Source of the DNA: Blasia pusilla
Lineage: Eukaryota > Marchantiophyta > Marchantiopsida > Blasiales
Length of the DNA: 64,000 nucleotides
Direction of reading: 5' to 3'
Assembly (NCBI GenBank): GCA_050084515.1
Contig: CM114271.1
Location: forward strand, 60,140,001 to 60,204,000
Shown: positions 1-13,340 of the stretch, in pieces
Position numbering within the stretch: position 1 is the stretch's first letter
How the letters are laid out: each line of letters opens with the position of its first letter
Notes under the pieces: model-generated
What the model was told of the DNA's origin: nothing
Database searches by the model: none
Seen by the model: only the letters and a program-made list of their open reading frames with translations
Translations under genes and position numbers: made by a program

Positions 1-2030
1 ATTGTTCTTGTACACGAGCACAAGCTGAAGTGGAAACGAGTATCTTCTGTAACGGTAAGGTTTTTGTCTAGGAAGATCATACCGAGAAGCGGGAGGATCA
101 TTACTTCTCGAGGTTACTTGAGCGCGGATGACATTCGTGAGGAAGGATTAGAGTAGGAGATCTTTACTTTTTCTTCAGAGGATCTATGCAGCTTTAGACC
201 TCCTGTGGCAGTCATCTAGGGGATGGAAATGCACTTAGCGAGATACTCGTGCGGGAGGTGGAATCGCTGGATCCTTAGTATCGAATTCTACTACTTGTCG
301 AAACGATGCTTCTTCCTTCGGAATTTGTCGAATAAAACCTCGTTTGTAATGGAATGTTCTTCTAGATCTTTGAAGACCATCTTTAAGCGAAGATCGTACA
401 AGTGGAAACTCGTATACACACGGACAAATTCTGAGTCAGATGGACTTTTTGGTAACTTCCAAAATTATTAACCTGGGTCTTCTTTCACAGACAGCAATCT
501 TTTCGTTCACTTAAATTATCTGATAAATATTCACTTGCGCGACCTATTTGCATACTTTTAGTATTCACTGCATCGCCTGAAGGATCAGGCCGCAGACGAT
601 AAAACTCCATTAGATTTGCAAAGATTACATGGTACATTTGTCTGAAGAATGTATATGCACATTCATCAGATGTATTCACAAGAAGTAGTCTAATGAAATA
701 GAATTCATATTAGAAACTAAGCCACTTATGTTTAATAATTTTTTTTCATATGTACTATCTGATACAATATTTCTAATCAGTATCATATAATGTAGGTTTA
801 AAGTTTTCATGCCTACAAATGAAAATTGTCTTCAAAATTAAATTTTTTTTTATTTAGACCTTGTAAGAATGGCGGTGCGGTGCACGTTTAAAAACTAATA
901 AAAAGAAATTGTAAAATAAAAAAGGAAATTAAATCTTGAAAAGGTTAAGAGAAAAATGAAAAAATAGAGCATTAAAAATGGTAAGAATGCACAATAAATC
1001 ATGCAAACATCACTTTTTGCGCCTTCTTGACTTTGGGAGTATTTTTTTAATTTCATAATTTTTATTTGAAACCAAAATTCCTTAACTAAGCTTGGTCAAA
1101 ATTTTATATTTCCATTTAAGGGAAAGGAAATATTCAAAGAAAAAATTGGGACTTTTTAAAAGTACCACTTCCTTCTTTTTTTAGAAAAATATTAAAAAAT
1201 ATATGAAAAAGCAATGAAATCCTACTCCTACAAGATCTAAAATCAGAAAACTCTCCCTCCCATACTCTTTACTGTCCCTTAACTTAACTACCATTATAGA
1301 TGTTAACTTAACCTCGATGTTTTAATATATCTTATAAGGATTGCTTTTTGATTACTCTTCAAGTATGAAAACATGTTGGTGCTTCGCATAAGCTTTGAAT
1401 ACTTGTATCATATACATTGCGAATTTTGAAAATTTGGTTGTAATGAAGATGTGTGTTCATAATTTAAGAAATAAGAAATAAAAATACTAAGTAACATGTT
1501 TATGATTGTTACTTGTTATTTTTAGATATATTTAAGGGAGAAGTTTTTTATTTGTCCATATTTTCCCATGGTTGACATGTGTCATGCCAATATAAAAAAA
1601 AATCGTTGTGAGAGATGGGTTGGAAGAAATTGTTAGGAAGTTGGTCCCACACCAACTTATTAGTTTTGGACACTCTTAATAACTTGGTGCAAACCTCATG
1701 CTCCACAAAAATATATATTATTAGAATTGATCAATCCATCCTAGAAATTTTATTGCACATATATTAAATATCATACTTCTAGACGTATTCTTTCGAGAAT
1801 TTTCTTTTTTATCCCTAAATTAATAAGAAAATTCAGAAAAATAGGCAAAGTTTTTAAAAATCCAATCGTATATCATCTATCTCTAATCTCCTCAAATAGT
1901 GATATGTGAAATCTTTATAAACCTTGGTGCTATAAATATTTCATGTCACTATACCTAAACTATGTAGAAATGTGTAAGCATGCGAGAATTTTTTATCCTT
2001 TTATCCCTTCTCATTTAAAAAAAATTTAAA
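1..2030. other. AT-rich intergenic DNA, no gene recognised
   Basis: The first 500 bases are of mixed composition and the rest is strongly AT-rich with many A and T runs. Short open frames occur by chance on both strands, none with a recognisable domain. No RNA gene, repeat array or element end could be supported. Confidence 0.5.
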
Positions 2031-2079
2031 TTTTGTCTGGAATGTTTAATGAGTGCAAAGAGGAAGAGAACAAGGTAGG

Positions 2080-2425
2080 GAGGGTATTGGAGAGTTTATG
2101 TATAATTACATGAAAGACTTGTAGCCCTTCCCTCTCCCAAGCTCTCTCCTTCATAACTTGTGCTCGTAGGTCATCTCCTTGGCTCTTGACCTGATGTAGG
2201 GGATTAAGAGTCAATTCCCAAAATTTATAGTTAATTATATTAACATTAGGAATATACTTGAAATAATAAGTTTCTCAATATAATTCTAAATGAGCCAAAC
2301 AAAGGGGAAACTTGCTCTCTTAGGTTATTTGAGGCCTCAGTAGGTCATCCTTGACCTTATGAGGCTAACTACCGATCTCCTTAAGGATTCACTATGGATA
2401 CTCATCGATCCATCCTGAAAGATGT
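2080..2425 (-). repeat. fragment of the LTR family seen at 36,611 and 57,093
   Basis: This stretch aligns by eye with 56,765-57,085: the 'cccttccctctcccaagctctctcc' type segment, then 'ggtcatctccttggctcttgac', then 'tgagccaaacaaaggg', then the 'ggtcatccttgacct' segment, in the same order. It is more diverged than the other two copies and has no internal retrotransposon region attached, so it is a solo or truncated LTR relic. Confidence 0.6.
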
Positions 2426-2745
2426 GAGAGCTCTTGTGCATATACACATTACTACACAACATATATCGTTGTCACTAACTACAAGCACATAGAGATAGGA
2501 TACTATTCTTACTCATGATATGTGAATACGGAGACAATCATGAACAAAAATATCTCCACTCGCCCCCTAGATGGTGATTAGATCCCTCTAACTACATATA
2601 GCCATTTGTTCCTACCTACCATTGTACCACGACACACATCTCTAAGACGCTTATAGCAAAAAGACAAGGTGAGCATGTAACCTTATTCTAAGCTGCCTTC
2701 TTGTCATGGAAGAAACAAGAAGTGCGGATTATGAAGGTAAGTAGT

Positions 2746-2758
2746 GGGGGGGGGGGGG
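2746..2758 (+). repeat. poly-G run of 13
   Basis: A mononucleotide run of 13 G lies inside old retrotransposon sequence. Such runs are unstable in length. Confidence 0.9.
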
Positions 2759-2899
2759 AGATAAAAAGGAAGGGGAGATGGGACCCACACTAACAAGTCC
2801 TTCTATAGGATGGACGTAAGTCCAAGGACATGGATATATCCGTGGACACGGACTTTATCCACATGCAACCTTGTTGATTCTTCCTAAGTGAGTACCATC

Positions 2900-3830
2900 T
2901 CCCAAAGCGACCTCTTTTCCAAGCCTCAAAATATCTCCCCAAGTTGCTGGCTTGTATTGGAGTGCGTCACTTAATCCCTTAAGATGGGTCACTTAGCTCA
3001 AACTTGAAACAGGGCCAAACGCATCACGGTTAGTTCCATGTTCAAGGACTTGAGCAAGTAGGGGGGAGAAGCCCCTACCAACCCCCCCGCCCCGCCTTGC
3101 CCTTATGGGTAATTATGGGGTTTTCCATAGGATCCTTACCTTCCCCATTGTCCTCCTCAGACCTTGATTTTGGCCCCAACCCAAATATGGTTAGCAAGAC
3201 ACAGACTTACCTTTGACTAGTTATCCATCAAAATGGCTTGGTAGGGGCTTCACGAAGATTTTGTAATTTCAAAACCCAGCTCCCCAAATGCATATCGCAG
3301 CTTGGATTCACATTTCGTGTGTTTCATGGCCAGTACTTCACATAATTCCCCATTTGGTGTCGCATGGCTGTCTTGCGACCCATTGCATTTCGTGACTAGT
3401 CTCGTGGTGTCTTGCTCATCTTGACTACTCACGTGTTTCTTTCTTTTGGCCCTTGACTTGGCGCTTGGATTCAGGGTTTCAAACGTGGTTTGTCTTGCCT
3501 TTTTCCTCATAAGTAGCTATGCCCCTTTCTTGTCTAAGGCTTATCTCAATGCGTGTACACATCTTGGCTAGGGTTAGTCTCGTGGTCGATTTCGTCGCCC
3601 TTCCTAGTCTTGAGACTAGCTAGTCTATATCTTGATTTTGGTAGGTCAGACCAAGGTCTTTCCTCCTTGGACCCACGATCATGACTTGCTTCTTGGGTTC
3701 GCGATGTTACAATTTCAATCTTAGCAGTGGGTGTCATGGACTTAGCTATTCGCGATGTCATAATTTCATGCTTAGTATTTTTTTGGGTCCAATTTCAATC
3801 TTGTTGTGATTTTCATTGTATAGACGCCAA
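2900..3830 (-). mobile_element. relic of a Ty3/gypsy 5' leader and gag start
   Basis: Two parts are recognisable. 3,546-3,761 read on the minus strand gives a short frame with 'IAKSMT' and 'ASHDRGSKEERPWSDLPKSRYRLASL'-like text that matches the frame at 57,918-58,127 (IAKSLALT, ASHNCGFKEERTW). 2,930-3,255 matches 36,290-36,605 along its length. In the 58-kb copy this region lies just downstream of an LTR and primer-binding site, so it is the leader and gag start of that family. No full-length frame survives. Confidence 0.5.
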
Positions 3831-3839
3831 GGAAATTGA

Positions 3840-4850
3840 AAAACCTAAATTTCTACATATTTGAAAACTAGAATTATAACTAAACTCAAAAAATTTAGTA
3901 AAAATCAAGCAAGAAATTTAAGTAAATGGTATACTATTCAATAACTTAATTTCTTGGATATTGGATCGAAATTTGAATGGAATTTCATTAAAAAATTGGT
4001 TTCATCGAAAGTGAGCATTTTGTGAAGAAATAGATTTAACGTTTCTTGATATTGTCTACTGCGATGCACAAAATTAGAAAATCATTTTTTTTTACCAAAT
4101 ATAAAACAAGAAAATTTGAATATTAGTGATGGAACATGGCTATTCCGATCATCCATCATATCTCTTAAATGTGAACTAAGATCGTCTTGGCCTCCAAATC
4201 AACATTTTCATTATTTTGAGCAATTTTTTGCAAGGGAGAAAATAAAATAATATCCAAAACCCTTCTTGTTCTCAAAAAATCTCTGAACCTCCAAAAGATT
4301 CTTTACACCCTTCTTTACACTTTATATCATGCAATCAAGGAACTACTTACTCTACATGGCAAGCATTCACGCATAGTAAAAGAGAGAGCTAGTTTATTAA
4401 AAAAAAAAAACATGAAGAGTGAAAAATGTGAAAAAAAGAATTATGTGGAGCCTATTCCGTTCTCTCTAGATATTAACGTAGGGTAGAAGAAATGCTTAAC
4501 CGAAAACTCACACAAAAGATTTATCATGTTATCTTAAATGATAACTTAAGCACACGTGTCATCTTCATCTATACATGTCACTTTCTAGATTATCAGTGTG
4601 AATATCACTATGATAAAATACACGAGCATATGTGAAAATTTGTGGAAATTAACACACCATGTTCAAACTTGAACGTGAAGGAAATCCGATACAATGTGGA
4701 TTGAAATCATGATATGGTATCATGGAATGGTCGAAATTCCACCTTTCATTAATTCACAAAGTTATGCAGCAAAGAAAGAAAAGAAAATTAAAAAAAAACG
4801 TTAAAGGGGAGGTATCACAACACAACAACAGAGGAAAAAGATAGAAAAAG
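3840..4850. other. AT-rich spacer, nothing recognised
   Basis: A/T-rich sequence with several homopolymer runs, including A12 near 4,400. I see no coding signal, repeat array or RNA gene. Confidence 0.5.
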
Positions 4851-6681
4851 ATTCTATGTCCAGGCGACGGCGGGGACGGCTCCGGACGTTGTGCTGCGAC
4901 CGAGCAGACGAATAAAAGCACAGGTCAACATTTGTCCCAGAGAGCCAGGGAGGGGTCTCAACTGACAAGGTGAGTTACCCCTTCTTTTGCCAACGTGGCG
5001 CCCCGTCAAGCTGGGGAATGATCGAGCTTCACTACTTTGCCACGTGTTTCTCTTCTTCAAAAGTTTGTCTTCGGCTGTCCTTCGTTCCTCCGCAGATGAA
5101 ATGAAAAAAATTAGTATGAGGATTATGATCACCGGATGCGGATTTGCTGAGAAGTTGTGGTGTAGTCAAACGGGTCGGTGCTGGCAGAATCGGCGAGTCG
5201 AGAGCCAAGGGAGGTGACCAGCTTGAATGGACAAATTGACCGCGGTAGAGAGCACTACAGTGTGTAGATTGTTTGGGGAAAGATACGCTCCTCTCAGTCG
5301 GGATTTGTGTTCGCCTACATACGGCGGGCGAGGCCACGCCCAGTGCAGTGCGGTACAGCGAATAGTGCGAAGAGGAGAAAAAGAAAGAATCACTTGCGTC
5401 AAGCTTTAGCAGAGGATTAAATGCAGGAGGATACTACGCTGCATCCCAGATCGTGGTCGGTTTTGATTTACGTAATATCGAATACTTTACTCTATGCATT
5501 GCTCCGGCTGTTGAGCTGTTTGGTAAAACACGAACATGGATGACCGCAATTTCTGTATGTTCAACTTCTGTATTCGCCGGATTTCTTGAGCGTTGCCTTC
5601 TTAAGATGGATCTAGTGTTTCTTCTGGGTCAGATGTCGTTTGCAGCGATCTGTTTAGGTCAATGACACCGATTGAGGGAGGGATTTGTTGGTTTGAAAAG
5701 TTCCCTTCCAGTTATAGCAGATGGCGAGTGAACCGATGGGGACGAGTTCGTGCACCAGGTAATTCACTGCATAGTTGTAGGTCGTCTGCTGAGGAACAAC
5801 AGTTCCACAGCGAGGCTGAATCAGTCGATCAGCAACTCCTGTTTGACGAGTCCAACATACCTTCGTTGATCTCTAGGACGGCCTTTGGTGAGACACCTCT
5901 CGCCACGGGCGTCCCGGATTACATTACCGCTATGCGTCGCGATGGGTTAACCCGACTACAGCAGTGTGTGATGAGAATGCGGGAAGCTCGTAATGCACCC
6001 ACCGGGTGACTCGGATTGTGCGTCTAGGAAGGGAGATGGAAGGAATCACCGCCAGATAGAAGACAGGAGATGAGATAGGGGCCAGACTTAGCCACATCGG
6101 GGTAATTTGCAAAGACCATTGAAGTCCGTCCATCATTGAGGGAGCACTGTTCTACCAACTTGCTCACCTATTCCCACGGCAGAGTGCAGTAATTCCCAGC
6201 ACGAAAGGCGGAGTCTCCATTCATCTACAACGTTGATCGCATTAACTTCCGTCCTACATTTGCGCAGGTGGCGCCCCATCTGCTCAAGCGCGGAACATGT
6301 AGTCAGTCAGAGCTTACACAATCACTGACCGATTGATTGTACATAGTACGCTTTCCTCCCTCGCTTTGTTTTTTTTTTCCTCACTGGTGCTATCCCAACA
6401 TTTATCCCGGTTGTACAGCGGGTAGCTAGCGAGCTGGCGTCCGTCCCCATGCCACCATCACTAGAGCATCGCCATAGAGCGCCCCCCGCTTTAAGTCTTC
6501 GTTCGCGCATGAACCATGGCTCTTTCGCCCCCTCCTTCTCTCCTCCACCTGAGGCAGCGGCATGGCTGGCACTGCAATCCGAGCCGCCGAAATGCACGAC
6601 TGGCATGGCGCTATGTTGTCTGCGCTCCATAACATCTGCGTGCTCTTCGGCGACGGATTGCGGTTTAGTTGGCGTCCCGCG

Positions 6682-6783
6682 GTCCTTTCAGAGCTACCAG
6701 CATATCGGAACAAAGATGCACTTCGATAAAAACGAGTGATGGAAAACCCATCGGAAGTCCTTTCAGAGCTACCAGCATATCGG
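6682..6783 (+). repeat. 27-bp direct repeat, two copies 75 bp apart
   Basis: A 27-base word (starting 'gtcctttcagagc', ending 'catatcgg') occurs at 6,682-6,708 and again, identically, at 6,757-6,783. The first copy of the 46-bp dispersed repeat lies between them, which suggests one compound duplication event. Confidence 0.85.
6713..6758 (+). repeat. 46-bp exact dispersed repeat, copy 1
   Basis: The 46 bases starting 'aagatgcacttcg' and ending 'catcggaagt' recur exactly at 7,923-7,968, about 1.2 kb away, while the flanks differ. It has no coding meaning that I can see. Confidence 0.9.
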
Positions 6784-7922
6784 GCCTTTCGTCAGAGGAT
6801 TTCGACCACCGGCCGTCGGAGACCATTCAAACTTACGTCATTACTGTTGTTACGACTGCGATGGCCTATTTAGGTGAGATTGACAACGGACCCGAGTCCA
6901 TAGCTGATTCTCGAATTCCGACCATCATGGACCGACGACTTTGATCTTCTTCACTTGATGCTCTAACACGGAGCCAGACCGATTTAAGGGTTTCTGTTGT
7001 CGTGCTGCCGTCAATGCCACCACACTCATTCCGACACACAAGTGTTTTTCCCGAGTTCCTCATTTGGCAGTCGTCTCAGAGAGTAAGAGTTGCCGTGAAC
7101 GGCGGAAGGTCCTGTTAATTCCAGATCTGCGTCACGGGAATTGACGGAATGCCGACGACGATGGATCAACTTGAGGTGCAGGAGACGGGCCTGAGACGCG
7201 CCGACGCGAGGGCTGCGTAGGTGATCAGTAGAAATCTGCTCGGGCCTTCTACGCCTCCTGCGTAGTAGTACGATGTACGATAAATACTTTGGCCGAGACA
7301 GGTCTGCCAATTGCAGCTGCCCTCGTGCACTGTCTTCTTGTCTGACTTCACTTTTTTAGCTCGATCAACCTCCGTCGTCTCCTCAGCCCTAGCCGTGCTT
7401 CGTCACCCATCTTCCTTGCCTCAACCCGTCCGAAACACACTTTCTCGCGGGTCCAAATCCGCTCAGCCTAGGATTCGGATCTCGATCCTACTGTGTGTCC
7501 CTTCGTGATCCGTCTGCCTACCACAACTGCCATCACGGCATCGGTGCCAGTAGTCATGGAATCAACCGAAAACCACAGAGGTGACGTTTCCTTCCAATAC
7601 TGAAAATTTGTGTGGCCAACGAGCAGTCTGTACCCATCCATCCCATCATGAATTGACAGGCCAGGTGCAGGTTCTCAGCATCAACTTCACTACTGTAGTA
7701 TGCTGCTTCTAGAGTCAAGAAAGGTGATTCCACTGCAAAATAGTACTACTACTTTCGATGCTTTTTTCATGGTTGGAGAAAGGCTGAGTGAGGGTGGAAC
7801 CGCGAGTGCCATCCTGGGAAGAAACCATCTCAGGTCTTGCAGTAGTTCTCTCTGGTCTGTGTGCTTGCTACTGGAACCCACTCAAATCTGTGTCTCCTGC
7901 CATTAACTAGCTGCAGGAGGCG

Positions 7923-7968
7923 AAGATGCACTTCGATAAAAACGAGTGATGGAAAACCCATCGGAAGT
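7923..7968 (+). repeat. 46-bp exact dispersed repeat, copy 2
   Basis: Identical to 6,713-6,758. This copy abuts the end of the reverse transcriptase relic at 7,990-8,848. Confidence 0.9.
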
Positions 7969-7989
7969 ACAAAAGAGGGGGACTCAAAG

Positions 7990-8848
7990 AGTCAAAACCT
8001 GAAGGCCACAACAGGACCAGAAAAGGAAGAAGGGGCATTCCCCCCCCTAACGAGGAAACTCACCAACAGCAGAGACAATATCAGCAACAACAAGAGAGCT
8101 ATGACTACTACTAAGTGGGCCTCTAGCGCCGGCGTCTCCCACAGCCTGAGCCCGCCGCAAAATCCCATTAGCCTGGCACGCTGCAACACTATGGAGACCG
8201 CTGCCTACAATACAGAACGCAGTAGCTAAGGACAACCCATTTCTCGAGTGGAGATGATGGGCGCAGATCCGAATGAACGAAGTCGAACCTCTCCCCCATA
8301 GCCCCATACATCTCTATGGCCAGGGGATGAAGATGTGTCCCGTGTAGTCGATGTAGAGATATGTCTTCTTCGCCGCCGCCGCCGCCGCCGCTCCTTGTAG
8401 CATTCGCCCTTGGGCCACCACTTGGGCTCTGACCGCCCCGCGAGGATCTGTGACTACCACGTCCGCCACAACCACCTCAGCCTCACGTGTCATGTAGAGA
8501 TCGGCACGAATGAGGGAATCCCGCATGAGTAGTAGTGCCTCTCTCTCGCACATGGAAGCCACTCTCCCGAGCAATACTGAACATGATATCCCGCACTGCA
8601 TCGTGAGTGGCTATCCTCTCACCCCCAACTGGACAGCGTGCCAAATGCACACCAAGTGGATCCAGGCTCCGGCGACACTCGCAGTGTGTCGAACCAACCA
8701 CCGATGGTTGGGGGAGGCCCAAGCGGAACCGTATCGCTGTGGTATAGGTAAGTGGTGCGATACGGAAAGCCTGGAGAAGGGGGCGCGCCCCTACCCATGA
8801 GCCTGCCCCCTTTCCGGAGCAAGAGCGAATACGGGCCCTAACCTCCAT
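7990..8848 (-). pseudogene. C-terminal relic of a non-LTR-type reverse transcriptase protein
   Basis: Three overlapping minus-strand frames, read in order, give the C-terminal part of a reverse transcriptase family I recall from plants and algae. The pieces are 'RFRLGLPQPSV' followed by a zinc-ribbon-like 'HCECRRSLDPLGVHLARCP' and 'ATHDAVRD' (8,848-8,483), then 'EVVVADVVVTDPRG' and an alanine run from a GCC expansion (8,601-8,314), then 'ACQANGILRRAQAV' (8,307-8,047). At least two frameshifts separate them, so no intact protein is made. The polymerase palm domain is absent here; a relic of that part of what looks like the same family is at 32,800-33,880. Family assignment is by eye; the clade is not determined. 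Confidence 0.6.
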
Positions 8849-8849
8849 G

Positions 8850-11800
8850 GGATATTCCCGTCAGACATAGTGCCTCTAAAAACTGCCTCAATGTGGGCTT
8901 CCATTAAGGAAGATAAGAGAAGCTGTAGGAGAGGAAAGAGCCCTGGTCCCTTCGCAAAAGATCTTTAAGGCAAAGGGCGGATCCCAAGGCTGCGATGGTC
9001 AAACCCTCGCAGCCTTGTGCTTTATGCTGATATGCATGACATGGGTAGCCACCTGGTTTCAATAAATCTGCGGTTTCGAATAGAAATAGTAGCGGACGAA
9101 GTTGGAGGTCTCACTCCACTCGAGGAATATTTCTTCGGCACTTCTTAATGGGCGCCTTCTTTGGCCGAGGGCTGGAGAGCATAGGGCTTTTAGTTCTTGG
9201 TGGGAGTAGCTAGCAACTTCATTATTCGACGGAGATATCCACACCTCCACATCGAGATCGAAAGGTACCTCTCTAACCTGGCGATCGAAAGTGGGGAGAC
9301 CCAGAAGTTGTCGGCACTCGCCGAAGTCCGAATCCTTTCCTCAACTACGATCGATTCTGGCGCTGGCGTCGATGGATCGGTCTACAACGATCGACCGCAC
9401 ATATTCGAAAACACACTCCCCTAACACTATCAATGTCTTGAAGAAGCATGTGGAGGGGCGGAAGGTTTCGGTTGGGCTTTTCCATGAGAGAGCAATAAAT
9501 TGAGACTTGAATTCCTACCTTTGTCAGGTTGAGTCAGTGCCAGTGATGGCCCCACATCATCCAAACAGGGGAACACAACCTCGAGTGCGCGACTTTTTGA
9601 CAGCCCACAACGAACGCCCGAATGCGCCCGAGCGCACACATGTACATTGTACACGGAGAAACTAGAGTGGTAGAAGATGACTAGTCATAGGGACGAAGAA
9701 AGGCGCAGAGGTCGCGTCCAGACTGGTGCTCCACCGCGACATAAGGCAAGGGATAATGGGAAACAGAGACTGGGAGGTGACGATGATTGAAATTGGCGCT
9801 CTCACCTCCACGACATAATGAATATCTTTTCGCATGTCTCGATTCCGGCTGTTTTCCCATTTCGTGCTCTTAATGGCACGGGAGCTAACTATCAATCCCG
9901 GTGTCCTTGAGCCTTCGGGTCCACGAATCACATCTTCCGCTCACATGGTAGGAGACACATGGGCCATTAAATGGTGCTCAACATCGCCAGCCCACCTCAG
10001 AATCCCGACGACGCAACGAGCGTTTTGAGGGCGGACGTGTTGCACTCGAACTTGAGATCTCAGCTTCAAGTCAAATGGACACCCATCCAGTCAAGCAGCT
10101 GGTTTTCTTCAGATTACGTTTTAGAGTTTACATTACATTATAGAATAGATTCGCGATCGGTCGCAAATGCGTATGATGACATTCCTCCCTCTTTTTCTCT
10201 CTCTCTCTCTCTCTACTGACGGACGTTCAATCCCCGCTTGGTTGCTTTTGACAATGCCGGGGATAGCACGGACTGACATCCTTTCCTCGATTGGATGTTT
10301 GAACTATTTTTTTTCTTTTCCTTTTTGCGAAAGCACACCACACCAGGAGTAGAGTGTGTGGGAGGATAATCTGCCGTCGAGGATTTTCGCCCTACGAGAC
10401 GTAGCCCACGGCGACCTCTTACGTGGTTAGTTGCTGGAAGTGCATGTCCTGCCATCGTGATAAGTTGTCTCTCGGGATACGCGACGCCTGCGGGGGGGTT
10501 TCTGTTTTTCTCGTCTACCAACGAAGGCGCAAGAGCTGGCGGGGCTGGACCCAAGCAACGCACGGCCCCATGGAAGGGATATTAAGTTTTTCCGCGGATG
10601 GGAAACGGGGTACCATTTTGAGGTATTCGGATCCAATCCCGGTGAAATGTTATATGCCTGAATACGACCTTACCAGTTTTCTTTATGAACAACATATTCT
10701 GGTACTTGTGCGGACTTTCACCCGGGTGCCTATCATGACATCCCCCTGTTATACACACAGCTCTCGTATGTGAGAGGACGTTCACGTAATAATAATAAGG
10801 AGGAGTTACTTAGAGCGAAAAATGTGCATGGAGCAGATGCGTTTTGATTTGTTTGGCAGAGGGTTCAGATTCCGGTGAGGAGGCCCTCACCGGCTTAGGA
10901 CCCTGTCACTCTCTCCACTGGCGGCAGCTGGGAGGCATTTCCATTGCAACTCCTTGTGATTTTGCTGGCGTAGGCAAGTGTCATCCGCAGCAAAGACATT
11001 CCCCCGCGCTGGAGTACAGTCGACAACTCGAGCATACACAAACATAAATTAAACAAAGCCGTCCCTCCACACACGCAGTTTCCGCCCAACCGGCTGGCTC
11101 CCGTCGCCCGGAAGATGCCGCGACTTCCCGCGGGAAACGAGAGAGGGAGCCTCCCGTTGCAGCGCGGTCACGCAGCCGGAGAGATGAGAACGGTGGGGCA
11201 CGAGGGATCCGAGGTAGGGGGAAGAAGAGAGGGGGCATTAACAACTTGAATTCGCAGCCTGACAGTTACCGGTAGAGACAGGCTGGCCCACCTCGAAAAC
11301 GCCTCGTTCCAGGCTGCGCACCTTGGGCTCTTGTGAATGAAAGGGGGGAGTACAGTTAAAGCTGCCGCTCCACTGGTCTCGAAATGCTGGACGCGTGCAT
11401 TGATTATCATGCACTCCTCTTTCATCATGAGAAAAGAGCCTTCATGGTAGGTACTCGAGGTTGGGAGCAGACGCCTTCGCATTGACCTCGCGCGGGGCAA
11501 TCAGGTTTAGGGGCAAAGGCGCATAGAGTAGTAGTAGTACATTTGGAGCCGCGGGGTACTAAGCTGCCCTGGTGAGGAGCAACGAGGGCCACGCGGCAGC
11601 CCGAAGGCGGGTGGCGATCTAGCTGGCACGGCTCCGGGGAGGACGAGGAGGAGGCTGTAGGGGGGGGTGACGAGAGGACGAAAGGGTGGTACCCGGCACA
11701 GCTGGCAGACGGGGGCCGGGATTAGCCAGCTGGAAGTTCTCTATTCGAGAGCCGAACGCCTGATCGTAGGGCCTTGAGAGGACGATACCGATGCCGACTT

Positions 11801-13340
11801 TGTTGGAGGGGAGGAGACTCAGGGAGGTGTATGATGATGTGCTTGCTATGAGTGGTGGGGTGGGTCTGGAGTTAGAGCTGGAGAGCGCCAGCAGAGGCAA
11901 AAGAGACTATCCAGAACCAAATGCAGAGAAAGGCGGAATAGCTGGTGGCCGATAAGAGCAGAAAGTGGAGGGCCGTAATGCCTATTGGCACATGCACGTG
12001 GCGCGGCATGGTCGCTGGTAGAATGGCATGACCTAGGGTACGAAAGGGGCACGCTGTAGACGTGCGCCGAATCATGGTGAACTATTGTCTGGCAATACGG
12101 ATCCCGTGAATCGGCATTGTATTGAGTGAGCTAGTCAGTGGCCCACTCCACCCAACACAAATGAAGTTACAATCGTGTCGGTTGGTTCGGGTTATACTGC
12201 TCGTGCTTGCTGTGGAACAGTGCTGCGTGTGTTCGGTGCCGAGGCCAGGCTGCCTGCTAGTTAGTACTCGGGCAAGAGGAGGGCATGTGAGAGAGGGAGA
12301 GATGTTCGGACGAAAGGGTGCGCATAGCAATCGTGTGCATAGTGAGGACAAAGGGTTCCAAAGACCCCCCGCCCCCTCACCTCGACTTTCTAAAGACCAT
12401 TTCCTGTGTTGATGCGAAATTGGACGTATGCGGGATCGCAATCAGAGCCAGCCGGGACGGCGCTACATAACAAAGTACGGACAGTAGAGAGGAAGCAAAG
12501 ACTCCGAAGAACCCGAATTACTCCGGGAAAAGAGATTGCTGGGAGAATCTTCGGGAAAACTCACGGCGCGTGACATGTGCATGCCAGCTCAAGGACGGAC
12601 AGAAGAGGTGAACCAAAGCAGGCAGCCAGTTAGTCTAGAGAAAATCCCGCTACGGTAGAAAGAAAATCCAGAGGCCCTACCCACCGGGCACGGAGTGAGA
12701 TTCCTACACATAACCACGTGTACGAGCAACGATTCCACTTACAAATGAGATTCCACGCGTGGCGGACAAGAAATCACTGAACCCCAAAGTGAGATTTCGG
12801 ACGGAAACAGTGAAACAGCGATGGACGGAGAGCGAAAGACTTGGTCTTTACTCAAAATTACAGGATATAGCCCTAGCTTGCAACTTAGCGTGTGTACTAA
12901 GACGATATTATGCACGTATCGGTTTTCTAGTGAGAGCCAACTCCTCCGCCACTGCAGGTCGGGAGTAGGGGCACGCTGCAAACGAAGGAGCCTTCACAGG
13001 TAACCACCCATTACGATATATGGAGCGACCCTCGCCATGTTTGGCACAGCCTATTATTGCAATTCGCGTGTAATCCAGTGACTGACAACAGTCAGTAATC
13101 ACCGCTCGACATGTATTTTAATCAGCCGGCAGCTCGAGATCATTTTTTCAGTAAGACTAGCTGGTATCTACCTACACTCTGCATATTGACAGTTATCGAT
13201 AGTAAAGGCGGCAATTTCTACGGTCTACGCTCTTACCATCTAAAAAATTGTGGGGAGATGAGAATCTTTTTACAGGGCACAATGAATGATGTGGATATTT
13301 CTACACTTAGCCTTGTTTGCACGGAGGATGGGAGTTGTCT
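8850..13340. other. region downstream of RBOH, no gene recognised
   Basis: About 4.5 kb of mixed composition, including a (CT)n stretch near 10,195-10,216 and GC-rich stretches at 10,900-12,400. Many short frames overlap each other on both strands and none has a recognisable domain or plausible splicing. The RBOH polyadenylation site must lie just below 13,341 but I cannot place it. Confidence 0.4.
10193..10216 (+). repeat. short (CT)n microsatellite
   Basis: A run of CT dinucleotides preceded by T-rich sequence. No function inferred. Confidence 0.85.

Larger units (their letters stand above)
4850..7985. other. GC-richer region without a recognisable gene
   Basis: Composition shifts abruptly at about 4,855 to roughly even GC. 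Open frames of 60-120 codons exist on both strands (for example plus strand 5,662-6,009), but none shows a known domain or consistent exon structure. Overlapping frames on opposite strands argue that these are chance frames in GC-richer DNA. The region may hold non-coding or fast-evolving genes that transcript data would reveal. Confidence 0.4.

Noticed and set aside
2746-2758. G-run as a possible G-quadruplex regulator
   Set aside because: A single homopolymer in decayed repeat DNA, with no gene nearby.
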